A stretch of 17,500 bases of DNA from Chrysomallon squamiferum (GCA_012295275.1 CM022677.1:26960044-26977543); one strand, 5' to 3'. Numbered from the stretch's first letter, positions 8,460 to 17,394 are shown. Notes: generated by a model not told the origin, from the sequence alone. Program-made: numbers and translations.

Positions 8460-8606
8460 GTTGTGCTGCAGGCTTCTACGGACTAAGCTGTTTGTTGAAA
8501 TGCTCAGACAGACACTGTAAAAGTAAATTTGCTTCATGTCCCAGTGTAACTGGTTCATGTGGTCAACCTTGTAAATCTGGCTGGACAGGAGTGGACTGTG
8601 CTAAAT
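8460..8606 (+). CDS. EGF-like (MEGF/laminin-type) module exon
   Basis: A 147 bp exon after the acceptor TTATGGCAG, phase 1-1. It carries eight Cys: the start CAAGFYGLSC, three further Cys pairs, and the end CKSGWTGVDC, a typical EGF C-terminus (Gly-Trp-x-Gly-x-x-x-Cys). Spacing with eight rather than six Cys is like the EGF repeats of MEGF10- or scavenger-receptor-type proteins. Two donors overlap: GTATGT after 8606 (phase 1) and GTAAGT after 8610 (phase 2). The first keeps the reading frame into the next exon. Confidence 0.85.
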
Positions 8607-8762
8607 GTATGTAAGTTGGAAATGTATTCATTTTTACACAGTACCATATCTAACAATATTTTGTTGTTGTATTATGGTTGTCAAGGAATTAAAAATTGCC
8701 TATATTGAAGGAAAACATTTTTCATTTAATTTTTTTCAGGAATATTGTCTGTAATTATAACA

Positions 8763-8818
<56 letters not shown>

Positions 8819-8828
8819 CAACAATAAT

Positions 8829-8873
<45 letters not shown>

Positions 8874-8915
8874 AAGAACAACAACAACAAAACTATGAAC
8901 AAAAACAAGATTATA

Positions 8916-8961
<46 letters not shown>

Positions 8962-11900
8962 CATAATTTTTTTAGATTTATTCCTATGTTTTAAAGTCCA
9001 TTCTTCATTAGTTTTTTAAAAAAGACATCCCCATCTTGATGTATTTTATTCATGTGTCTCCAAATAAATCTTTCTTTAATACATAATTAATTTAAACAAT
9101 ATTTTTAATCTTTTGTTTTTATACTTGGTTTTAAAATCATATTTAAGAAAATGTAAATCATTTTGTCAGTGAAATATTCAGTTGATAATGATCATTACTG
9201 AAAACTGGGCAGAAGAACAACAAGTCAGCCCCATTCCAGAAGTTATAATTGTTTCTGTAGTTTCTGTTGTTACAGATAATTAAACTGTTTCAGATGCTGG
9301 CACTGTTGTTACTGCATACTGGACAGACTGGACAGTCAGCTCCGGTGGTGAATGCAGCAGGACCTGTGGCACAGGAATTTCCTGGACTAAGAAAGTGCGC
9401 CACTGTGTGCACACTGGCCATCTCCTCCACAGGTGCCAAGGAAAACAGACACAGTCAATAACGAAAGTTTGTTTTCATTCAAATTCATGTCCAAGTAAAT
9501 CAGTTTGAATTGCTCTTTTTGTTCATATTATTATTATTATTATTGTTATTATTCTTAGTAGTAGTAGCAGTAGTACTACTAGTTGTAGTAATAGTAGTGG
9601 TAGTAGTAGTCTTCATCTGGATTCCCTGGTTCAGATTGTTGTGCGTATTTGTTTGTGTTGTGTGTTTGTGTGTGTGTGTGTGTGTGTCTCTCTCTCTGTA
9701 ATATATATATTCCTCACTGTCCTCTGCTACTGGTGTAAGTGTATGTGTGTGTGTGTACATGCAGTTCTTTATAGTAAGAACATTCCAGAAAGGTGACAAC
9801 AGGTTACATGTCAGTTAGTTATTATACTAGATCATCCCAAATTATGTTGAAAGTGTTACTAAAACTAAATTTTAGTCTTTCTCTACTTGCTTATATTCAT
9901 GTTAAATTGAAACAAACAAATTTTACTTTTCTTCTTATTTTCAATTGAAATTCATTTTTAATATTTCAGCTAAAACAGCATGGAGTAATTGGGTTATAGC
10001 CAGAACTAGTAAGTGTATTGGTGTCTGTGGATTTGGAAAAAAAACAATAACTTACCAACGTGGCTGTGGGAATGAGAAACTAAGAAACACATGTATAGGA
10101 GAGACCAAAAAATACAGAGTATATCTGTGTGATACATCTGTTAAATGTCCTGGTAAGACAATTTTAGTATTTTTATCTTCATATTATTATTATTATCATA
10201 ACTGATTAACAATTTTAATCATGTCAGATGTAATTATTTTATAATAATGTTCACATAAGAAATATCAGGTTCACATTTTACAAAGGCACCAATGGCAGGT
10301 GTCATGCCTGCCCTTCATACTTGCCTTAGTGCCTCAAAATTTTGAGACCATTCCCATAAATACCACAGATTTACTGCCCATGTCAAATAGGTATTTATTT
10401 GTTTAAACTAGATAGAATAGAGAAAAAAATAAAATAAAGCAAAGCGTCAGAGCTAAGTTTGGAGGTAGCAAATGTGAAGCAAGGCTGTCAAGTTATTTCA
10501 GGTATGACTGATTCAAATAAATGTAGTTTTGTTTAGTTATTGGCCATACTACAACTGCTGAGCTGTATCAAGCTAAAAGTCTGGCATACTGGCCATGCAA
10601 TTTGTACGACATCTGAATGAATGTCAGTGTGTCACATGATGTTTGATTGAATGCAATGGAATAATGCACTTCTGAAGGTGATCCGTTCAGAATATTGAAC
10701 CCAAATGATCATAATGCTAATTATGCTAATGATAATAATATTTACATGTTGTGGTTAATTGTGCTTTCACTCATAATTTTTTATATTGGCTTAGGCAATT
10801 AAAGAAAATTGCTCTCGTAGCAAAATTATGATAAAGTGATATGATTGGTATATTTGGAAGGTGTATTGGATGTGTGTTTATACAAGGCTAGCTCAGAGAG
10901 GTTGACAATGGTTTATTAATAATTACATTTTTGAGAAAATGTATTCATTCTCAGTAGACTTTCAAATCTGAAGAGAATTAGTAGTATTGTATCTGACTAA
11001 TCAACTATATTATAGCACTTGTAAGTTAACAGCTTACAAGTTCTGCTCAGTGGAGACTGTTAGTTATTTCTGTTAATGTGACATTTGAGTGTGTTATTAC
11101 TTTTTTGAATTATCATACTGGTAATTATTTGCATCTCTATCAATATGTATCTGTGTTACAATCAGTCCTAGTCTTTCAGTAGCAAAATTGCTTCTGTGAA
11201 AACTTGATTAAAATTGACTTGTCTTGGTGCCCTAACATTTCTGATTAAACACAAAGCAAGTTGCCTTGCTCAAGACAAAATTAAAATTCTATCCCTGAAA
11301 ACTGCTACCTATTTTTCTGACTAAAATTACAATAAGAAATATTGCACCATTTAATTATGTGATTTCACAGGTCAAGAAAAACATGAATGATAATCTTTGA
11401 TAAATCAGTTGTAATTTAAGTGGATGGAATAAAAAATACGTGCTCTCTCATTTCAGATATGACATTAATGAACTTATCTGTGTTTTTCTGCTTTAATCAT
11501 TTAGTTGTTTACTTTAATCATTCAATGATTTACTTTAGTCATTCAGTGATTTATTTTAATCATTTAGTTGTTTAATTTAATCATTCAGTGGTTTACTTTA
11601 GTCATTTAACTTTTCTCAATTTCACCAGTGAATGGAGGCTGGGGTCTTTGGAAGAAAACAAGTACAGGAAAATGCAGTCACACTTGTGGTGTAGGAAGTC
11701 AAAAAGTTGTCTATAAACGTTTCTGTAAAAGTCCTTCTCCTCTGTATGGTGGACACACTTGCATTGGAAACTCAATACATATTTTCAATGAAGCATGCAA
11801 TGTACTCACTAAATGTCCAGGTAAAAATATAATGTGAAAAGTGTTTTTGATTGTTATTTGGACTGACATTACAAGTTATAAAAGTACTTCTAATTCAGCG

Positions 11901-14365
11901 AACAAATATTATAACATATGATTTATGTTTTATGTTTGTAATGGATAAACTTTGATAATAAGAATAAAGAAAAAGCTTTTTTAAAATAATGATGTTTGCT
12001 TGTGACTTGTTACATATTTATTATGAACAACATCTGATAACAATAAAGTAAAAATGTTTAAAAGAAAACTAATATATTTGTAACTTGTTTTATATTTATA
12101 ATGAAGAGCTTTTTATAATAAAGTATAAATTAAAAAATAACATATACATGTGACTTTTGTTTTATGTTTATAGTAAACATTGCCTTTAGAAAATGGCTTG
12201 TTTTTGTTTTATGTTTATATTGTTAATTTTTCAGTTGATGGTGGATGGGGTGCTTGGACAAAATTCAGTGTTGGAAAATGCAGTCACAAATGTGGGCCTG
12301 GAATTTTGAAAGTGACCTACGAACGTTTGTGTGTAGTTCCCAAACCTCGATACGGAGGAAAGCCTTGTGTGGGAACTTCATTACACATTGTAACTCAAGC
12401 ATGCAGCAGGCATATTAAATGTGCTGGTGAGATAAAATTATCCACTATTCAGAATTAATAAAAATAATTTAGTTATTTTATTATTGGAAAATGACTGAGT
12501 CATTTATTTTAAAAGTTCAGTTACTTACTTTAATCATACAGAAAAATATTTACTGCATGTGTTTTACTTGTTTCTAGTTTTTGTTTTTAAATTTTTTTTT
12601 TTTTTTTTTTCATTAGCTGTTTTTAAATATTCATTCATTCATTATTTAGCCATCAATTCATGCATTCATTATATAAATCATACTTTATTTATGGACTGAT
12701 CCAGTGCCTGCCCTGAAAAGAAAACAGTGAGGTACACTTAAAAGAATTAACTGGAAGTTCAAATTTATGTACATTATTCCATCTGTATCAGAAAAATGTA
12801 AAAAAATGTACTTGTTAATAAGCAATGATTTGAACTTTGGCATAACAAAATTTGACTTACAGAATTATTTTTGTAATTGTAAATTTTTAAGTTTGTGGTA
12901 AATGGGGTAACTGGACAATATTTAAGGCTGGAAAATGTAGTGTAACATGTTGTTCTGGAATTTTTAATGTGACTTACAAGTGTTTGTGCTTATTTTCTAA
13001 ATCACAGCCTGAAGGAGAGACTTGTATTGGAAAGTCAGTAAATAAAGACATTCAGCCATGCATTATGTCCTGAAAAGAAATAATGAAAGTTTTATTACAA
13101 ACTATTTATATTTTCAGAATGTATGAGTATCATTAGTATAATTTTATCAGTAGCAGTAAATGATCTGTGGTACCTTCTTTGTTGATACCTTTCAGTAATT
13201 TTAAACTTTTTTTTAATTTCTTTTCTTTTTATGGTTTTAGTTAAGTATGCATATTTTTATATGTAAATAATAACATGTAGTTCTCTTTTATTTGAGTTAT
13301 TTTTATTTCATTTTTCTCAGTGAATGGTGGTTGGAGTCTTTGGAAAGAAATAAGTGTTGAAAAATGCAGTCACACTTGCGGTGTTGGGAGTAGAAAAGTT
13401 GTTTATAAACGTTTCTGTAAAAATCCTATGCCTCAGTATGGTGGAAAGCTTTGCAATGGAAATTCTGTTCACGTTATCAGTGAAGTATGCAGGGTGGACA
13501 TTAACTGCCCTGGTAAATATACAGTAATGTTTTTTCTCAAAATAATGGAATGATTAATACACAAACTTTAATGTATTCTCTTTAGGATTCTTTCTTTTCT
13601 CTCAAAACCCCAAATTTGGAAGTGCATTTCCTTCAAAATAAAAAATAATAAAAAATAAAAATCAATATATTTTCTTTTGGATATTCTCTGTCAAAATAAA
13701 CTAAATATATTTTTTTTGGGATCTGTTCTCTTTCAAACAAAATTAATAATGATTTCTTTGTTATGCTTTTCCTGCCAAAAAAATTTAATATATTTTCTTT
13801 GGTACACATTTCCTTCCCAAAAAGCATGATGTATTTTCTCTGGGATACTTTCTCAATGAAAATAAGGAAATATGTCATTTTAGAGGTTTTCTTATTTTCA
13901 CTTCTCTTTCTTAGCTTGTTTTTAATTTTTCTTTTTCTCAGTTGATGGTGGATGGGGTGCATGGACAAAATTCAGTGTTGGAAAATGCAGTCACACATGT
14001 GGATCTGGAATTTTAAAAGTGACCTTCGAACGTTTGTGTGTAGTTCCTAAACCTCGATATGGAGGAAAGCCTTGTGTTGGAACTTCATTACATATTGTAA
14101 CTGAAAAATGCAATGAAAATGTTAAATGTCTTGGTAAAAAGAAATATATTCATTTAAATAAACTTGTAAAACTATATCAGGTTAAATATGAAACAGAATG
14201 TTTTTGTTTATTTTTATTTAACAAAAAGAAAAAAAACAAAAAAATTTCAAAATTTATAAATATATTATTAAGTTTAGATGAATATTGTAATCTAGAAAAT
14301 GCAACAAAGTGAATCTTAATAAAATCTTACACTCACAGACACACACACACACACACACACACATA

Positions 14366-14404
<39 letters not shown>

Positions 14405-15891
14405 ATATTCATCAGATAAGCACAGAATCACATATAGATATACACAAAAGTATGCACACAGACCTTTAAATGATATATATATTAATTTTAATTTTTTAAT
14501 GTGTACCTAACTGGATCATTATGATACTGTTTTTAACTGATATATAATTGTTTTTGTTTTTGTTTTTTCCTAGTCCCTGGTAGATGGAGTACATGGACAA
14601 AAGACAAAGTCAGTAAATGCAGTGCGTCGTGTGGGTTAGGCAAATTCACAGTGACATACAGACGACAATGTGTCAGTCTATCATCTCAACACACAGCAAT
14701 GAAATGTTTAGGAGCATCTCAAAAGTTTGTTAAAGAAAGATGCAAATCTCTCGCTTACTGTATGGGTAATGACCCATTAATACATCTTGTCTTTCCTTTA
14801 GTTTAATTTATTGTATTGTGTGTGTGTTTGAAGAGATAGGTGTAGAGTATATTTGTCAGAGGTCTACATACATGTGAGCTGGATGGACAGGTGGGACTGT
14901 GTATGTGATTGCATAATTGTATGTATTGGCATCACAAAATACTACATTATTGAAATTATATTTTGGCTTATTACAAAATACTATTATTCAAATGATTTCT
15001 AGACGATTACAAAAGACTGCATTATTTAAATTATATCTTGGCTTATTACAAAATACTATTATTAAAATGATTTCTAGACGATTACAAAATACTACATTAT
15101 TTAAATTATATCTTGGCTTATTACAAAATACTATTATTAAAATGATTTCTAGACTATTACTAAAGACTGTATCATTTAAATTATATCTTGGCTTATTACA
15201 AAATACTATTATTCAAATGATTTCTAGACGATTACAAAAGACTGCATTATTTAAATTATATCTTGGCTTATTACAAAATACTATTATTAAAATGATTTCT
15301 AGACTATTACTAAAGACTGTATCATTTAAATTATATCTTGGCTTATTACAAAATACTATTATTCAAATGATTTCTAGACTATTACTAAAGACTGTATCAT
15401 TTAAATTATATCTTGGCTTATTACAAAATACTATTATTTAAATGATTTCTAGATATTACAAAAGACTGTATTATTTAAATTATATTATTTCTTATCTGTA
15501 TTGTTTAGTGAATGGCAGGTGGAGTTCTTGGTTTAGAGTGAGTTCAGGAAAATGTAGCTTCACATGCGGGACTGGAACTCGGGCAGTGTATTTTAAACGT
15601 GTCTGTAATAGCCCCAAACCTCAGAATGGTGGAAAACAGTGCTATGGAAATTCACTGAAATCTGTCAAACAAATCTGCAGCACTCTCATCAAATGTCCTG
15701 GTAATAATATAAAACTGTTATGGTAAAAGAAAAGTTGTTTTTTGTTATTATTACTTATTGTTTATGATGTTGCTGATTATATAAAATGATGCTCATTTAA
15801 TATAAACAAAAGGTTAATCATGATCTGTTTTGCTACCATCATTTGGTGAAGACCTAAGTATATGACAGCTGATTTGTGCTTGTGTTGTAAG

Positions 15892-15941
<50 letters not shown>

Positions 15942-17394
15942 TGTGCATGTGTGTGTGTGTGAGAATGTGTGTGTGGTTTATTATTATTTCTGTTTTTATT
16001 ATTTTAACTGGACATAAATCTGTAAAACTATTATTGATCACACTTGTTAGTGATCACAAACAAAAATATTCTCTTTCACTAGTAATTATAGAGATAAGTA
16101 GAGAAATAGCAATATAACATTGCTTACTGTGTGTATTAATCCTCTTGTCAGTGCATGGTGGATGGGGGACCTGGCTGACATCAAAGTCAGAAAGCTGTAG
16201 TGTGACATGTGGACTTGGAAACAGGAAAATTTACTACAAACGAGTCTGTGACAGACCACGCCCACAGAAAGGTGGACATGCCTGTCTGGGACGTTCATTG
16301 AAGACTGTGAAAGAAATGTGCAACACAGGCATCAACTGCCCTGGTAAATATATGTAAATTTATTATTTTTGCTAGTACTTTATTTGTGTAGAATGGAGGT
16401 TTTCATTTACTTATTTTGAGTCAGTGGTGAGTGGGGTATTGTGATTACTGATATTTTATTTGTGTAGAATGGAGGTTTTCATTTACTTATTTTGAGTCAG
16501 TGGTGAGTGGGGTATTGTGATTACTGATATTTTATTTGTGTAGAATGGAGGTTTTCATTTACTTATTTTGAGTCAGTGGTGAGTGGGGTATTGTGATTAC
16601 TGATATTTTATTTGTGTAGAATGGAGGTTTTCATTTACTTATTTTGAGTCAGTGGTGAGTGGGGTATTTGCAGTCAGTGGTAAGTGGGGTATTGTGATTA
16701 CTGTTATTATATTTGCAGTCAGTGGTGAGTGGGGTATTGTGATTACTGATATTTTATTTGCAGTCAGTGGTGAGTGGGGTATTGTGATTACTGATATTTT
16801 ATTTGCAGTGAGTGGGGTATTGTGATTACTGATATTTTATTTGTGTAGAATGGAGGTTTTCATTTACTTATTTTGAGTCAGTGGTGAGTGGGGTATTTGC
16901 AGTCAGTGGTAAGTGGGGTATTGTGATTACTGATATTTTATTTGCAGTCAGTGGTGAGTGGGGTATTGTGATTACTGATATTTTATTTGCAGTCAGTGGT
17001 GAGTGGGGTATTGTGATTACTGATATTTTATTTGCAGTGAGTGGGGTATTGTGATTACTGATATTTTATTTCAGTAAGTGGGGTATTGTGATTACTGATA
17101 TTTTATTTGCAGTCAGTGGTGAGTGGGGTATTGTGATTACTGTTATTATATTTGCAGTCAGTGGTGAGTGGGGTATTGTATTTACTGTTATTATATTTGC
17201 AGTGAGTGGTGGATGGGGACTCTGGGAACAGGTTGAACCAGGTAAATGCAGTGTAACATGTGGGGCAGGAAAGTTTGTAACTCACTACAAGAGAGTTTGT
17301 AACAACCCACAGCCTCTCCACACTGGAACTAACTGTGTTGGTAACACTACAAAGACCATTCAGAAATCATGTCAAACATATATCAACTGTCCTG
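8460..17394 (+). CDS. Extracellular EGF/thrombospondin type 1 repeat protein, partial at both ends
   Basis: Eleven intact coding exons in the window (8460-8606, 9294-9494, 9970-10152, 11629-11820, 12235-12426, 13321-13512, 13942-14133, 14574-14765, 15509-15700, 16152-16343, 17203-17394) sum to 2067 nt, 689 codons. All are phase 1 in and phase 1 out, so any exon can be skipped or duplicated without breaking the frame. The first encodes an EGF-like module, the other ten one TSP1 domain each, with six Cys. TSP1 domains bind matrix, glycosaminoglycans or receptors. Comparable arrays occur in properdin, hemicentin, SCO-spondin and coadhesin-type proteins; nothing here singles one out. The unit differs from the usual WSxWSxW form: only WxxW is kept, followed by a GKCS-type start, a Tyr-Lys-Arg-x-Cys block and a Pro-x-Pro-x-x-Gly-Gly turn. 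No start codon, membrane segment or stop is seen, so secreted or membrane-anchored cannot be decided. Confidence 0.85.
8764..8961. repeat. Compound triplet array (AAT)n-(AGT)n-(AAC)n-(AAT)n
   Basis: (AAT)17 at 8764-8814, (AGT)n at 8831-8873, AAC triplets to about 8892 and (AAT)n at 8917-8961, in the intron after the EGF exon. Confidence 0.95.
9294..9494 (+). CDS. TSP1 domain exon 1 (201 bp, most divergent)
   Basis: Acceptor CTGTTTCAG, donor GTAAAT. Encodes AYWTDW (WxxW C-mannosylation motif), CSRTCG (POFUT2-type motif CxxS/TCG), then TKKVRHC instead of the YKRxC block, and RC, VC and SCP for the remaining Cys. It is three codons longer than the main class and lacks the Pro-x-Pro-x-x-Gly-Gly turn. 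The competing acceptor at 9274-9275 (TTGTTACAG) would put a stop in this frame. Confidence 0.87.
9528..9750. repeat. Mixed microsatellites (TTA, AGT, GT, CT, TA)
   Basis: The intron between TSP1 exons 1 and 2 holds ATT triplets (9528-9550), imperfect TAG/AGT triplets (9555-9612), a (GT)n run (9661-9687) and short (CT)n and (TA)n runs. Confidence 0.85.
9970..10152 (+). CDS. TSP1 domain exon 2 (183 bp, O-fucose motif lost)
   Basis: Acceptor ATATTTCAG, donor GTAAGA. Encodes AWSNW, CIGVCG, TYQRGC, NTC, LC and KCP. It is three codons shorter than the 192 bp class because the loop after the third Cys lacks the Pro/Gly turn. CIGVCG has Val where Ser/Thr would accept O-fucose, so this domain should not be modified by POFUT2. 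Confidence 0.87.
10153..11628. other. Longest intron of the TSP1 gene
   Basis: 1476 bp between TSP1 exons 2 and 3, with no open frame and no recognisable TSP1 remnant on either strand. It contains an imperfect hairpin at 10284-10334, a perfect 9-bp inverted repeat with a 7-nt loop at 11017-11041, and the 21-bp repeat at its right end. Confidence 0.6.
11491..11610. repeat. 21-bp tandem repeat, 5.7 copies, before TSP1 exon 3
   Basis: Units of 21 bp share TTTAATCATT or TTTAGTCATT followed by a variable half. They give a T-rich run that ends just before the acceptor. Confidence 0.85.
11629..11820 (+). CDS. TSP1 domain exon 3 (type A)
   Basis: 192 bp, acceptor TTTCACCAG, donor GTAAAA. Encodes VNGGWGLW, CSHTCG, KVVYKRFC, a SPLYGG turn, HTC, AC and KCP. 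It is the partner of the exon at 13321, with which it shares NGGW, SHTCGVGS and KVVYKRFCK. A 21-bp tandem repeat ends 18 nt before the exon. Confidence 0.92.
11920..12230. repeat. Degenerate tandem repeat of roughly 70-80 bp before TSP1 exon 4
   Basis: Four diverged units recur around GTGACTTGTTTTATGTTTAT followed by an AATAAAG-like A-rich half. Boundaries are approximate. Confidence 0.5.
12235..12426 (+). CDS. TSP1 domain exon 4 (type B, O-fucose motif lost)
   Basis: 192 bp, acceptor AATTTTTCAG, donor GTGAGA. Encodes VDGGWGAWTKFSVGKC, CSHKCG, KVTYERLC, a VVPKPRYGG turn and KCAG at the end. My hand count gives about 22 differences in 192 from the exon at 13942, most of them silent or in the last 40 nt. 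Here CSHKCG has Lys where the copy at 13942 keeps Thr, so the POFUT2-type site was probably lost after duplication. Confidence 0.92.
12892..13073 (+). pseudogene. Broken TSP1 exon (11-nt deletion, donor lost)
   Basis: After a weak acceptor (AATTTTTAAG) the frame reads CGKWGNW, GKCSVTCC, VTYKCLC, ETC and QPC, clearly a TSP1 domain in phase 1. Between the codons for the fifth and sixth Cys there are 4 nt instead of the 15 nt seen in the copy at 11629, an 11-nt loss that shifts the frame onto TGA at 13071-13073. Where intact exons have TGTCCTG followed by GT, this copy has TGTCCTG followed by AA, so the 5' splice site is gone too. The invariant Gly after the second Cys is Cys and there is one extra Cys. 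It might still serve as a terminal exon, but no AATAAA follows closely. Pseudo-exon is the better call. Confidence 0.8.
13321..13512 (+). CDS. TSP1 domain exon 5 (type A')
   Basis: 192 bp, acceptor TTTTTCTCAG, donor GTAAAT. Encodes VNGGWSLW, EKCSHTCG, KVVYKRFC, a PMPQYGG turn, LC, VC and NCPG. It replaces the usual Gly-Lys before the first Cys with Glu-Lys. With the exon at 13942 it repeats the A-B order seen at 11629 and 12235. Confidence 0.92.
13660..13875. repeat. Degenerate tandem repeat of about 40 bp in the intron before TSP1 exon 6
   Basis: About five imperfect units, each with AATATATTTTCTTT-like and CTTTCAAAAA-like halves, starting near 13664, 13703, 13744, 13787 and 13826. Less regular related sequence begins near 13570. 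The minus-strand open frame here is a by-product. Confidence 0.65.
13942..14133 (+). CDS. TSP1 domain exon 6 (type B')
   Basis: 192 bp, acceptor CTTTTTCTCAG, donor GTAAAA. Encodes VDGGWGAWTKFSVGKC, CSHTCG, KVTFERLC, VVPKPRYGG, EKC and KCLG. The flanking intron sequences do not resemble those of its near-twin at 12235 by eye, although the exons do. The last ten codons are the most changed part. Confidence 0.92.
14337..14402. repeat. (CA)n-(TG)n inverted microsatellite
   Basis: About 13 CA units are followed, after a very short ATGTGTTT-type centre, by about 17 GT units, so the two arms can pair as a long hairpin. It lies in the intron before TSP1 exon 7. Confidence 0.9.
14574..14765 (+). CDS. 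TSP1 domain exon 7 (divergent turn)
   Basis: 192 bp, acceptor TTTTTTCCTAG, donor GTAATG. Encodes VPGRWSTW, KCSASCG, VTYRRQC, a Ser/Gln/His-rich loop in place of the Pro-x-Pro-x-x-Gly-Gly turn, KC, RC and YCMG. CSASCG keeps the O-fucose acceptor as Ser. Length and phase match the main class despite the changed loop, so the loop diverged by substitution. Confidence 0.9.
14934..15486. repeat. 75-bp minisatellite, about 7.4 copies, in the intron before TSP1 exon 8
   Basis: Period 75, each unit made of two related half-units of about 36 and 39 bp that both begin ATTACAAAA. Copies alternate between variants (for example CTAGACGATTAC versus CTAGACTATTAC), which suggests growth by multi-unit duplication. 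Since 75 is divisible by three and one frame lacks stops, a 174-codon open frame (14917-15441) arises; it has a 25-residue period. Confidence 0.9.
15509..15700 (+). CDS. TSP1 domain exon 8
   Basis: 192 bp, acceptor TTGTTTAG, donor GTAATA. Encodes VNGRWSSW, KCSFTCG, VYFKRVC, a PKPQNGG turn, QC, IC and KCPG. It follows directly on a 75-bp minisatellite that ends about 22 nt before the exon. Confidence 0.92.
15893..15961. repeat. (TG)n microsatellite
   Basis: Interrupted TG run in the intron between TSP1 exons 8 and 9. Open frames on both strands here are artefacts of the repeat. Confidence 0.9.
16152..16343 (+). CDS. TSP1 domain exon 9
   Basis: 192 bp, acceptor CTCTTGTCAG, donor GTAAAT. Encodes VHGGWGTW, SCSVTCG, IYYKRVC, a PRPQKGG turn, AC, MC and NCPG. 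It has fewer AT-ending codons than the A and B exons. Confidence 0.92.
16376..17202. repeat. Splice-site-bearing minisatellite before TSP1 exon 10
   Basis: About 16 copies of a GTGGGGTATT core. The first four copies are spaced 76 bp and include a GTGTAGAATGGAGG segment; later units are about 46 or 39 bp and carry TTTGCAG instead. The real exon 10 acceptor is the final unit, and TCAGTGGTGAGTGGGG in the units resembles the exon start TGAGTGGTGGATGGGG. The array therefore seems to have grown out of the intron-exon junction. Confidence 0.9.
17203..17394 (+). CDS. TSP1 domain exon 10 (last in the window)
   Basis: 192 bp, acceptor TATATTTGCAG, donor GTAAAG, so the gene continues past the right edge. 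Encodes VSGGWGLW, KCSVTCG, HYKRVC, a Thr-rich loop (PLHTGTNC) instead of Gly-Gly, an N-glycosylation sequon NTT, SC and NCPG. Its acceptor is the last unit of a minisatellite that repeats this same splice site. Confidence 0.92.

Noticed and set aside
9267-9461. Plus-strand frame overlapping TSP1 exon 1
   Set aside because: It is out of frame with the TSP1 domain, which has all six Cys and matching splice phases.
10889-10970. tRNA-like A box (TAGCTCAGAGAGG) with a weak B-box-like TTTCAAATC, as a SINE
   Set aside because: The A box has an extra base, the B box matches poorly, and no tail or target-site duplication is visible.
14917-15441. 174-codon open frame as a coding exon
   Set aside because: It is the 75-bp minisatellite read in a stop-free frame, with no fitting acceptor or donor and no TSP1 or other domain. 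It is kept as a repeat and a low-interest finding.
15814-16117. Open frames of Cys-Val or His-Thr repeats
   Set aside because: They are translations of the (TG)n microsatellite.
14934-17202. Regular repeats as a CRISPR array
   Set aside because: Units are contiguous, without unique spacers, and the genome is clearly eukaryotic.
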